Origin: Candidatus Amesbacteria bacterium
GTDB lineage: Bacteria; Patescibacteriota; Microgenomatia; CAZETR01; Amesbacteraceae
Assembly: GCA_027331445.1 (NCBI GenBank)
Contig: DAHWUD010000008.1
Span: forward strand, 1 to 38,594
Reading direction: 5' to 3'
DNA length: 38,594 nt
This document shows positions 25,337 through 31,665 of the stretch, piece after piece; position 1 is the stretch's first letter, and every line of letters begins with the position of its first letter. The notes under the pieces are model-generated. The model had not been told where the DNA came from, did not search any database, and was given only the letters and a program-made list of their open reading frames with translations. A program made the position numbers and the translations under genes.

Positions 25337-26042
25337 ACTCGTCCGCTACCGGGAGAGCTTTTATCCACGGCTCCTCCACCACCCTCTCATCCTGCACAAA
25401 CTCCCGGTAGCTCTTTTGCCCCTCCGGCCCCAAATTTTTCCACTCCGAAAGCACTGTCTCCGGATCTAACCATGAGTTACTTCTGCCGTCCAGGTAGTTT
25501 CCATAGCTTGAGTACAAATATTCCTCGGATATTCCGACTGCCGTTGTCTCCACCCACCCGAATCGACGAACTATTTTACCCAGTGGCAGCCGGTGTATCC
25601 GCCGGGATAAATAAACCATATCTTTCCCGCAGGTGACCAGCACCCCCCGGTATGCCCCGGCAAATACCGCCCCTTTCCGCCCGTGCCGCTGGTTAGCGTG
25701 CAGGGTATAGCTCGTCACCAGCCGCCGCATGAATTTTGTCACTCCGTCTGCCTCCTTTTGCCATACCAACAAAAACACTCCTCTGCGCACCAGGCTAAAT
25801 GCCAAGACTTTTACCCGGCCTTGCAAATTCATCTCCCGCTTATGCCTCCGGCGGTACGGCCTTTCCAGCTTATACCTGCCTCCCGCCTCTTCCTTAACCT
25901 CCCCCGCGTATCTTTCAAACAACTTCATCCAAAAATTGTAATCCACCTCATCTTCAAATACGTTCCGTCCCGCCCCCGCTCTACTATATATATAGTATAT
26001 TCCCCCGGGCCGATATTGTTTTACTCTGTATCTCGCCGGCAT
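25332..26042 (-). CDS. Y1-transposase-like (RAYT-type) protein lacking catalytic residues
   Basis: The 236-residue protein follows the plan of REP-associated tyrosine transposases: RYRVKQYRPGGIYYIYSRA, then NVFEDEVDYNFWMKLF, FMRRLVTSYTLHANQRHGRKG and EEYLYSSYGNYLDG. The HUH motif, normally of the form PNHFHLLV, reads RRGVFLLVW (residues 86-94), so both His are gone. The catalytic Tyr helix, normally of the form YIHxNP, reads SRRIHRLP (146-153) with Arg at the Tyr position. The frame is otherwise intact, which suggests a domesticated DNA-binding protein rather than decay. The ATG chosen lies 6 nt after TATAAT. A paired CAGATCTG motif lies just upstream. Confidence 0.8.
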   Translation of the reverse strand: MPARYRVKQYRPGGIYYIYSRAGAGRNVFEDEVDYNFWMKLFERYAGEVKEEAGGRYKLERPYRRRHKREMNLQGRVKVLAFSLVRRGVFLLVWQKEADGVTKFMRRLVTSYTLHANQRHGRKGAVFAGAYRGVLVTCGKDMVYLSRRIHRLPLGKIVRRFGWVETTAVGISEEYLYSSYGNYLDGRSNSWLDPETVLSEWKNLGPEGQKSYREFVQDERVVEEPWIKALPVADEL

Positions 26043-26048
26043 AAACTG

Positions 26049-26054
26049 ATTATA
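26049..26054 (-). promoter_or_regulatory. -10 box (TATAAT) of the transposase-like gene
   Basis: TATAAT ends 6 nt before the ATG at 26042 and decides this start over the GTG located upstream. Confidence 0.6.
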
Positions 26055-26058
26055 CACT

Positions 26059-26093
26059 GGGTCAGATCTGTTACGTTTCGGGTCAGATCTGTT
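26059..26093. promoter_or_regulatory. Two direct copies of GGGTCAGATCTGTT
   Basis: The 14-bp motif occurs at 26059-26072 and 26080-26093, a period of exactly 21 bp, about two helical turns. Each copy contains the perfect 8-bp palindrome CAGATCTG. It lies between the divergent transposase-like and Wzy/TPR genes and abuts the TATAAT of the former, so it may be an operator or a recognition site of the RAYT-like protein. Confidence 0.55.
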
Positions 26094-26133
26094 GCAATAT
26101 AGGGATTGACTCCCCCTATATTATCCGTTTTAA

Positions 26134-26139
26134 TAGAAT
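26134..26139 (+). promoter_or_regulatory. -10 box (TAGAAT) of the Wzy/TPR gene
   Basis: TAGAAT ends 6 nt before the ATG at 26146. A TTGACT at 26106-26111 would pair better with the overlapping TTTAAT at 26129-26134 (17-bp spacer). Confidence 0.5.
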
Positions 26140-26145
26140 TCACCT

Positions 26146-28194
26146 ATGAAAACTTCTGCCATGTTGCAAAGGGTCGCCTCCGGGATCATCATCGCCGATG
26201 TTTTTCTCATCCCTTTGTTGTTTATCCCCATCACTTCTGATTTTTATGAGTTCAACAAACAGGCTTTCCTCATGCTTTCCACTCTGGTCCTGGTCTTCCT
26301 CTGGGTAGGCATGTTTATTTCTGATAAGCAGGTTCGCCTCACCCGCAGTCCCTTGGGTCTGCCGATGTTAGGCCTTCTTGCCGCCTGGCTGCTCTCCACT
26401 TTCATCAAGTCACCCAACCTCATGGACGCCTTCTTTGCCCCGACCCAAACCGGCACCATCATTTCTCTGGTCTTATTCTTCTTTGTCTCTATTAATATTA
26501 TCCGTACCCGTCAGGAGGTCGAATCCCTCACTTGGGCCATGATCCTCTCCCTCCTTATCTTGGCCGTGGTTTCTATTCTCTGGAGCTCCGGTCTCATCGT
26601 CAATCTTTTACCTTTTTCCTTCCTCAATACCCCCGCCTGGACTCCCACTGGCAACATCTTCAGCTCGATGATCGTGATGCTCTGCTTCCTGCCTTTCCTG
26701 GGCGTCTTCGCCTTCAAGGAAAAAGGCAACCCCGCCAAAAGTTTCGTCGTCGCTCTGTCCCTGCTTTTGATTGTAGTTGGCTCCGGTACTATCGCCTACC
26801 GCCTCTTCAAGCCCGGTAGCCCCTTCACCCCCACCTTCCTCCCCCAATCCACCGCCTGGGCCATCTCCCTGGAAGCGCTCAAGACTTCCCCCCTGCTGGG
26901 AACCGGCCCCTCCACTTTTGACCAGGATTTCACCATGTTCCGCCCCATCAATTTCAACCTGAACCCCAATTGGGCCGTCCGCTTCACCTCCGCCAGTGAC
27001 TATTACCTGCAGCTGCTCTCCACCGTCGGCCTGCTCGGCCTCCTCACCTACGCCATTTTGGCTTTCCGCCAATTCGGTATCACTCTTAAGCTCCTTAAAT
27101 TCTCCGGGGACACGCCGTCTCACACTATTTTATTTGCCTCCGCTCTTACCGGATCCTTACTCCTTTTGGTCCAGCTCTTTGTCTACCCCAGTTTCGTCCA
27201 CCTCTTCTTTACTTTCGTCCTCTTGGCTCTCACCGTGGTCTCCCTGCGGCTCATCGGCTCCTCCATGGTCCATGAAGCCAGCATTGATATTGTCGCCAAC
27301 AGCGATTCAGGCTTCCGCACTCCCATTCTCCCCTGGATTGCCCTCATCTTGGCCATCGCCCTAGCCACCCCCACCCTTTATTATGGCAGCCGGGTTTATG
27401 CCGGTGAAGTTATCTTCGAATCCGCCCTGGCTTCCGCCGCCAGAAATGACGGCCGGGCTACCTACAACACCCTCATCCAGGCTATCAACACGAATCCCTA
27501 CCGGGATGCCTACCGGGTCGCCTATTCCCAAACCAATCTGCTCCTGGCCAACTCTCTGGCCAGCCAAAAAAACCTGACTTCCCAGGACCGGGACACCATC
27601 TCCCAGCTTATCCAGCAAGCCATCCGTGAAGCCAAGAATGCCGTCGCCCTCAACCCCAACAAAGTCTCCAACGTCGAAAACCTGGCCAATATCTACAGAA
27701 ACCTCCTTAATATTGCCCAGGGCGCCGACTCCTGGACCATAGCGAGTTATACCCAGGCCATTCAGCTCGACCCGGCCAATCCCAACTTGAGGATTGCCTT
27801 GGGCGGCGTCTATTATTCTCTCAAGCAGTATGACCAGGCCATCACCTACTTCCGCCAGGCCGTCAACCTCAAGCCCGACCTGGCTAACGCTTACTACAAC
27901 CTGGCCGTCGCCCTGCGCCAAAGCGGCGACTACCAGAATGCTTTAGTCGCCATGCAATCCGTCACCCAGCTTTTGGACAAAAACTCCTCTGATTATGCCA
28001 AGGCCGAAAGTGAACTGGAAGCCCTGCAAAAACAGGTCGGCGCTACCGCTACTCCCACCCCGACGCCCCGGCCCGCCGCTTCCCAACTGGAAGCCCCCCA
28101 ACCGTTGCCCTCACCCAAGGTCAATCCTCCCATTAAGCTGCCCGCCAACCTGGGTCCCACCTCCGCCACTCCCTCCGCTACTCCCGCCCACTAA
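26146..28194 (+). CDS. O-antigen-ligase/Wzy-like membrane protein with TPR tail
   Basis: The 682-residue protein has about eleven membrane helices in residues 15-425 and a large loop with the Wzy/WaaL-type segment ALKTSPLLGTGPSTFDQDF. From about 430 it becomes soluble with TPR units, the clearest being ALGGVYYSLKQYDQAITYF and AYYNLAVALRQSGDYQNAL. It ends in a Pro/Thr-rich tail (ATPTPTPRPA). Such proteins polymerise or ligate lipid-linked glycans on the outer face of the membrane; the TPRs may dock partners. Together with the GT4 and WecG/TagA enzymes this suggests a surface-glycan pathway. Substrate is not known. Confidence 0.85.
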   Translation: MKTSAMLQRVASGIIIADVFLIPLLFIPITSDFYEFNKQAFLMLSTLVLVFLWVGMFISDKQVRLTRSPLGLPMLGLLAAWLLSTFIKSPNLMDAFFAPTQTGTIISLVLFFFVSINIIRTRQEVESLTWAMILSLLILAVVSILWSSGLIVNLLPFSFLNTPAWTPTGNIFSSMIVMLCFLPFLGVFAFKEKGNPAKSFVVALSLLLIVVGSGTIAYRLFKPGSPFTPTFLPQSTAWAISLEALKTSPLLGTGPSTFDQDFTMFRPINFNLNPNWAVRFTSASDYYLQLLSTVGLLGLLTYAILAFRQFGITLKLLKFSGDTPSHTILFASALTGSLLLLVQLFVYPSFVHLFFTFVLLALTVVSLRLIGSSMVHEASIDIVANSDSGFRTPILPWIALILAIALATPTLYYGSRVYAGEVIFESALASAARNDGRATYNTLIQAINTNPYRDAYRVAYSQTNLLLANSLASQKNLTSQDRDTISQLIQQAIREAKNAVALNPNKVSNVENLANIYRNLLNIAQGADSWTIASYTQAIQLDPANPNLRIALGGVYYSLKQYDQAITYFRQAVNLKPDLANAYYNLAVALRQSGDYQNALVAMQSVTQLLDKNSSDYAKAESELEALQKQVGATATPTPTPRPAASQLEAPQPLPSPKVNPPIKLPANLGPTSATPSATPAH

Positions 28195-28204
28195 CCCATT
28201 CTGA

Positions 28205-28210
28205 TAAAAT
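28205..28210 (+). promoter_or_regulatory. -10 box (TAAAAT) of tRNA-Ala(CGC)
   Basis: The extended TGATAAAAT ends 8 nt before the mature 5' end of the tRNA. A second TAAAAT (28298-28303) precedes the next tRNA by 11 nt. Confidence 0.5.
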
Positions 28211-28218
28211 AGCTTCAC

Positions 28219-28289
28219 GGGCTTGTAGGTAAACGGTATACCGCGTCATTCGCATTGACGAGTTCGGGGTTCAATTCCCCGCAAGTCCA
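28219..28289 (+). tRNA. tRNA-Ala (anticodon CGC)
   Basis: The cloverleaf folds fully: acceptor GGGCTTG with CAAGTCC including the G3:U70 pair that marks alanine tRNAs, D stem GGTA/TACC, anticodon stem CGTCA/TGACG with loop TTCGCAT (anticodon CGC, reading GCG), and T stem CGGGG/CCCCG with loop TTCAATT. The discriminator base is A and CCA is not encoded. Confidence 0.93.
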
Positions 28290-28297
28290 CTTTTTGC

Positions 28298-28303
28298 TAA
28301 AAT
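28298..28303 (+). promoter_or_regulatory. -10 box (TAAAAT) of tRNA-Ala(GGC)
   Basis: TAAAAT between the two tRNA genes, 11 nt before the second, suggests each tRNA has its own promoter. Confidence 0.45.
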
Positions 28304-28314
28304 AGCCTTTACCT

Positions 28315-28385
28315 GGGCCCGTAGTTCACCGGTAGAATAACTCAATGGCATTGAGTAGAAAGGGGTTCAATTCCCCTCGGGTCCA
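28315..28385 (+). tRNA. tRNA-Ala (anticodon GGC)
   Basis: Acceptor GGGCCCG with CGGGTCC again gives G3:U70. The D stem is GTTC/GAAT, the anticodon stem ACTCA/TGAGT with loop ATGGCAT (anticodon GGC, reading GCC and GCU), and the T stem AGGGG/CCCCT with loop TTCAATT. No CCA is encoded. GCC is very common in the genes on this strand. Confidence 0.93.
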
Positions 28386-28419
28386 CCAAAAACCCCGCCG
28401 GTTAAAGCGGGATTTTTGG
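28386..28419. terminator. Bidirectional terminator after the tRNA pair
   Basis: CCAAAAACCCCGC and GCGGGATTTTTGG form a strong hairpin with an 8-nt loop, with A-run and T-run on its flanks, so it can end both the tRNA transcripts and the convergent zinc-protein transcript. A second hairpin with a T8 tail follows at about 28422-28457 for the + strand. Confidence 0.75.
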
Positions 28420-28433
28420 TTCCAAAGGAATTT

Positions 28434-28706
28434 TTAATTCCCTTTGTTTTTTTTGAAACAATCGCGGCACAGAACCGGTCTGTCGCCTTTCGGCTCAAAC
28501 GGCACGGTATCCTGCTTGCCACAATTGCTACAAGTGATGGGGTAGCTCATTCTTCCCCCGGACATATCTGCCTTTTTCTTGGCGCGACAATCCGGACATC
28601 GGGACGGCGGGTTTGTAAAACCTTTATCCTGATAAAACTGTTGTTCTCCAACGGTCCAAGTGAACTGCTTACCACAATCCTTGCATGTTAATTGCTGATC
28701 TTGCAT
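28434..28706 (-). CDS. CxxC-x17-CxxC zinc-binding protein
   Basis: The 90-residue protein has two zinc sites. The N-terminal one is CKDCGKQF with CPDCRAKK; the C-terminal one is CSNCGKQD followed after exactly 17 residues by CRDCF, the spacing that defines the CxxC-x17-CxxC family common in CPR and other anaerobes. It is basic and probably cytoplasmic, binding nucleic acid or ribosomes; this is inference. Unlike its neighbours it has a 5' leader of about 110 nt with three hairpins and a Shine-Dalgarno-like AAGGGGGTGA located 21 nt from the ATG. Confidence 0.82.
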   Translation of the reverse strand: MQDQQLTCKDCGKQFTWTVGEQQFYQDKGFTNPPSRCPDCRAKKKADMSGGRMSYPITCSNCGKQDTVPFEPKGDRPVLCRDCFKKNKGN

Positions 28707-28712
28707 TGATGC

Positions 28713-28814
28713 GAGTCTTTGACTCTGTCACCCCCTTCTGGTTTGAGATTCCCCTATTGCTTTGGATCCTCTGGGAATCTAACCAACCAGAAGGCCTAGA
28801 CACGGGTCTATCCA
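28713..28814 (-). promoter_or_regulatory. Structured 5' leader of the CxxC protein gene (possible cis-regulatory RNA)
   Basis: From the expected start near 28814, three stems follow in transcript order: TAGAC/GTCTA (28810-28797), a long two-part stem with outer arms CCTTCTGGTT/AACCAGAAGG (28794-28785 with 28743-28734) and inner arms AGATTCCC/GGGAATCT (28780-28773 with 28753-28746), and GAGTC/GACTC (28725-28713). The outer 3' arm overlaps the start of the AAGGGGGTGA ribosome-binding-like site, so folding could hide it. I know no riboswitch class with this layout. Confidence 0.6.
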
Positions 28815-28820
28815 CTCTCC

Positions 28821-28826
28821 ATTATA
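28821..28826 (-). promoter_or_regulatory. -10 box (TATAAT) of the CxxC protein gene
   Basis: The extended TGGTATAAT lies 114 nt upstream of the ATG, which gives the only long leader in the window. Confidence 0.55.
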
Positions 28827-28854
28827 CCAGATCACCGCTAATTTACCCCTGTTT

Positions 28855-29937
28855 CTAGCGCAGCATCGTCAGCGGATCGAGGTGGACTCCCCCTTTTCTG
28901 ATCTCAAAATGCAGGTGCGGGCCGGTAGACCGGCCGGTGGAGCCTTCAAGGCCGATCCTGTCTCCCCGGTTCACCGTCTGGCCGACCGTGACTAGTATCT
29001 TGGACAAATGGGCATACAGGGTCACAAACCCGTTGCCGTGGTCAATCATCACCCGGTTGCCGTACCCCGAATTGTCGGGCCACCCCGCCACTATCACCCT
29101 TCCTGAATCAGCCGCAATCACCGGAGTTCCGAAAGCCGTCGCAATATCGACCGCGGGATGGTACCACGAGAACCGCTGGGTAATTATCCCGGAGATAGGC
29201 CACACAAACTGCCCTGTAGCCGACACCGTTCCGGCGTTTGGCGTCACCTGCTGCACATAGGCCGTCGGCGACCAGGGAATTACGTTGGGCATCTTTCCGT
29301 CCGGCACGATCAGGTCCTGCCCCACAGACAGGGCAAATGTCTCGTTATCGGCAAACGTATTAAAGGGAAAATCCACGATTGCCTGGGGATTGGCATCGTA
29401 CGTCTTGGCTATAGAATAAATCGTCTCTCCCCGGGTCACCTTATGCACGATTCCCGTCACCGGCAAAATGTCCAGCTGCTGCCCCGGCTTGATATCCCCC
29501 GTCGAAGTCAGATTATTCGCCCATCTTACCGTGTCGATCGAAATCCCGAATTTATCGGCAATGCCGGATACCGTATCTCCCGGCAGCACCGTGTACTGCA
29601 GCACTTTATCCCTGACTTTATCTGAAACCTGCGTCGCCGTCGCGTTATCCTGTACGTCAAACACCTGGTTAGCCGGCGCCTGGTCCACCACCTGGCTGTT
29701 ATCAATTCCCGGAAACGAGCTCGCCAATACCGGCGCCAGCGTCACGGCCATGGCAATCATCCCCCCCATGGCCGTATGCACGAACGGCCGCGCAAACCGG
29801 CCCCGCTGCCGGTAAAGTATTTTCGCCACCGCATCCTTGACCCGCTCAAATTGCCGAAACCCTCTGTATCCGCGGACAAACAAATATCTATACCACGCTC
29901 TAAAAAACATCTTCAGATCACGCAGTAATATTTTCAT
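28855..29937 (-). CDS. LysM and M23 (LytM) peptidoglycan peptidase
   Basis: The 360-residue protein has a basic N-terminus, one membrane helix at about residues 55-75 (MGGMIAMAVTLAPVLASS), two LysM domains (YTVLPGDTVSGIADKFGIS and HKVTRGETIYSIAKTYDAN) and a C-terminal M23 metallopeptidase. The zinc and catalytic residues are present in WYHPAVDIA (HxxxD) and GPHLHFEIR (HxH). It is anchored in the membrane, binds glycan strands and cleaves peptide cross-links. The start is the ATG 8 nt after TATAAG rather than the GTG upstream. Confidence 0.92.
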   Translation of the reverse strand: MKILLRDLKMFFRAWYRYLFVRGYRGFRQFERVKDAVAKILYRQRGRFARPFVHTAMGGMIAMAVTLAPVLASSFPGIDNSQVVDQAPANQVFDVQDNATATQVSDKVRDKVLQYTVLPGDTVSGIADKFGISIDTVRWANNLTSTGDIKPGQQLDILPVTGIVHKVTRGETIYSIAKTYDANPQAIVDFPFNTFADNETFALSVGQDLIVPDGKMPNVIPWSPTAYVQQVTPNAGTVSATGQFVWPISGIITQRFSWYHPAVDIATAFGTPVIAADSGRVIVAGWPDNSGYGNRVMIDHGNGFVTLYAHLSKILVTVGQTVNRGDRIGLEGSTGRSTGPHLHFEIRKGGVHLDPLTMLR

Positions 29938-29945
29938 ACAGAGCA

Positions 29946-29951
29946 CTTATA
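29946..29951 (-). promoter_or_regulatory. -10 box (TATAAG) of the LysM/M23 gene
   Basis: TATAAG ends 8 nt before the ATG at 29937. Confidence 0.45.
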
Positions 29952-29983
29952 ACATATGAAAATAACCTATGCAAAACCGGCTG

Positions 29984-30451
29984 CTAATCAGTCCGCCCCA
30001 GCGCCTTCTCAGTCCGCGATGCTAAATCCAAACTTTCAAACGGCACCTTTTTTGCCCCCATGGCTGTCGCCATTTCCCCCTCTGCCTTAGTCATCGGCTT
30101 CACAAACACCGCCTCCCCTAGAGTCCCTGCCTTTATGCTGGCCTTCACATTCGCCGCCGGCTCTGCCACCACCTGGTAATACCGCGTCTCCCTCCTCGCG
30201 CCGGGAACCTCGATCACTTCTCCCGGCTCCAGCTTTTCTTTCAGCCACAGGTTCGCCGTCGTCTCAGATACGGGATTGACATAATGTCCCCGCTCACGCG
30301 CCCTGATCTCCTCGCCCGACATTTGCCTGTCTGTCGAAATATCCACAAAACTTCCATCCATGGCCAGCCTCACCGGCAGAGCTTTTTCCTCAGCCGCTTC
30401 TCCCGTCACCATCATTCCGATTTCCCCCATCGCCCGTGTATCGTCAGCCAT
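29984..30451 (-). CDS. Hypothetical protein downstream of murE
   Basis: I do not recognise this 155-residue protein. It is acidic, has no membrane helix or signal and no Cys. Segments such as SGEEIRARERGHYVNPVSE and ETRYYQVVAEPAANVKASI suggest a mixed alpha/beta fold. It starts 14 nt after the murE stop, so it is probably the last gene of the mraY-murE transcript; a weak TAACTT 6 nt before the ATG might add its own start. Confidence 0.65.
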   Translation of the reverse strand: MADDTRAMGEIGMMVTGEAAEEKALPVRLAMDGSFVDISTDRQMSGEEIRARERGHYVNPVSETTANLWLKEKLEPGEVIEVPGARRETRYYQVVAEPAANVKASIKAGTLGEAVFVKPMTKAEGEMATAMGAKKVPFESLDLASRTEKALGRTD

Positions 30452-30465
30452 GTTCTAAAGTTATC

Positions 30466-31665
30466 TCACTTTGCCCGATTTATCAACCCCGAAATCGCCC
30501 GGCTCGCTTCCCTCTGATCTGACCACGGCCTATCCGTCTTCCCGATCAGAATTGATTTCTCATGACCCTTACCCGCTAACAGTATAATATCCCCCGCTCT
30601 TGCCGTTTTGACCGCTATCTCGATCGCCTTTCGCCGGTCATTTTCCTTAACCAGCGTCCCCTTTTTTATCATTTCATCCGCCGCCGGAATGCCGGCTAGT
30701 ATCTGCTCATAGATATCATCCTGGTTTTCACTTCTGGTGTCATCGGACGTAAGGATCACCCCGTCCGCCAATCTGGTTGCAATTTCCCCCATCATCGGCC
30801 TTTTCCCTTTATCCCTTTCCCCGGTGCATCCGAAAACCGCCATTAACCTTCCCCCGGGCGGCAGCTCTTTTCGAAGCTGTGTTAGCACCACTTCCAGGGC
30901 ATTGGGAGTATGCGCAAAATCGACAATCACCCGGAAATTCTGCCCCGCCCTGACCTCCTCCCTTCTTCCCGGCACGCCGGCAAAATTTTTCACCACCCGC
31001 GCCACAATCCCCCCTTTTATTCCCAAAATCCCTGCCACCGCCTCCGCCGCCCCGATATTATATTTGTTGTAATCCCCGGCCAAATCCGGGCTGATATTCT
31101 TTAAATTAGTTTTGGTGTAAGGAATCAATTGCATCTTGGATCTTGGATCTTGAATCTTGGTCTTCATATATTCATAGGATGGGTCATCCCGATTTAATAC
31201 CGCATACTTCACCCCGGAAAATAGTTTCAGTTTCGTCTCCCGGTAATTTGCAAACGTCTTATGGTAATCCAGATGCTCATGTGTCACATTGGTCAATACC
31301 CCAATCTGGAAGTTACATCCCCACACCCGGTTCTGGTCCAATCCGTGCGAAGTCACTTCCAGTACCATATGCGTCGCTCCCGCCGCCACCGCTTTTTTCA
31401 GTATCGGCTGCAGTATCTCCGGCCCCGGATTGGTGGTATGTAGTCCCGTATCTATCTCCTCATTGCCGATTTTGGCGTTCACCGTGGACAGCAACCCGGC
31501 CTTTATTCCCGCCGCCTTTAGCACTTCATAAATCAGCGTGCAGGTGGTCGTCTTGCCGTCCGTCCCCGTCACCCCGATGACATACAATTTTTTCGCCGGA
31601 TACCCGCACCTCACCGTCCAGTAGATTGACCAAACGAGGTGGCCGAAATTCTTTATTTTCCTCAT
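30466..31665 (-). CDS. murE: MurE-type Mur ligase lacking the N-terminal domain
   Basis: The 399-residue ligase adds the third amino acid to UDP-MurNAc-L-Ala-D-Glu. The ATP loop GTDGKTT is at residues 34-40, about 75 residues earlier than in full-length MurE, so the usual N-terminal UDP-binding domain is missing. Other motifs: HTTNPGPEILQ, LEVTSHGLDQNR, FAHTPNALE, GCTGERDKGKRP. The amino-acid-selecting loop reads DDTR instead of DNPR (diaminopimelate) or DNPA (lysine). A heptamer array encodes residues 169-178 (KIQDPRSKMQ). The ATG overlaps the mraY stop (ATGA), which fixes the start; the longer open frame upstream is antisense-free overlap with mraY only. Confidence 0.9.
   Translation of the reverse strand: MRKIKNFGHLVWSIYWTVRCGYPAKKLYVIGVTGTDGKTTTCTLIYEVLKAAGIKAGLLSTVNAKIGNEEIDTGLHTTNPGPEILQPILKKAVAAGATHMVLEVTSHGLDQNRVWGCNFQIGVLTNVTHEHLDYHKTFANYRETKLKLFSGVKYAVLNRDDPSYEYMKTKIQDPRSKMQLIPYTKTNLKNISPDLAGDYNKYNIGAAEAVAGILGIKGGIVARVVKNFAGVPGRREEVRAGQNFRVIVDFAHTPNALEVVLTQLRKELPPGGRLMAVFGCTGERDKGKRPMMGEIATRLADGVILTSDDTRSENQDDIYEQILAGIPAADEMIKKGTLVKENDRRKAIEIAVKTARAGDIILLAGKGHEKSILIGKTDRPWSDQREASRAISGLINRAK
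31133..31164. repeat. Heptamer array inside murE
   Basis: Four 7-bp units on the + strand, ATCTTGG, ATCTTGG, ATCTTGA, ATCTTGG, plus TCTT. The unit is the same WTCTTGR seen in uppS. Confidence 0.85.

Noticed and set aside
14967-31164. The heptamer arrays as a CRISPR array.
   Set aside because: The units are 7 bp, directly adjacent and without spacers, and no cas genes are present.
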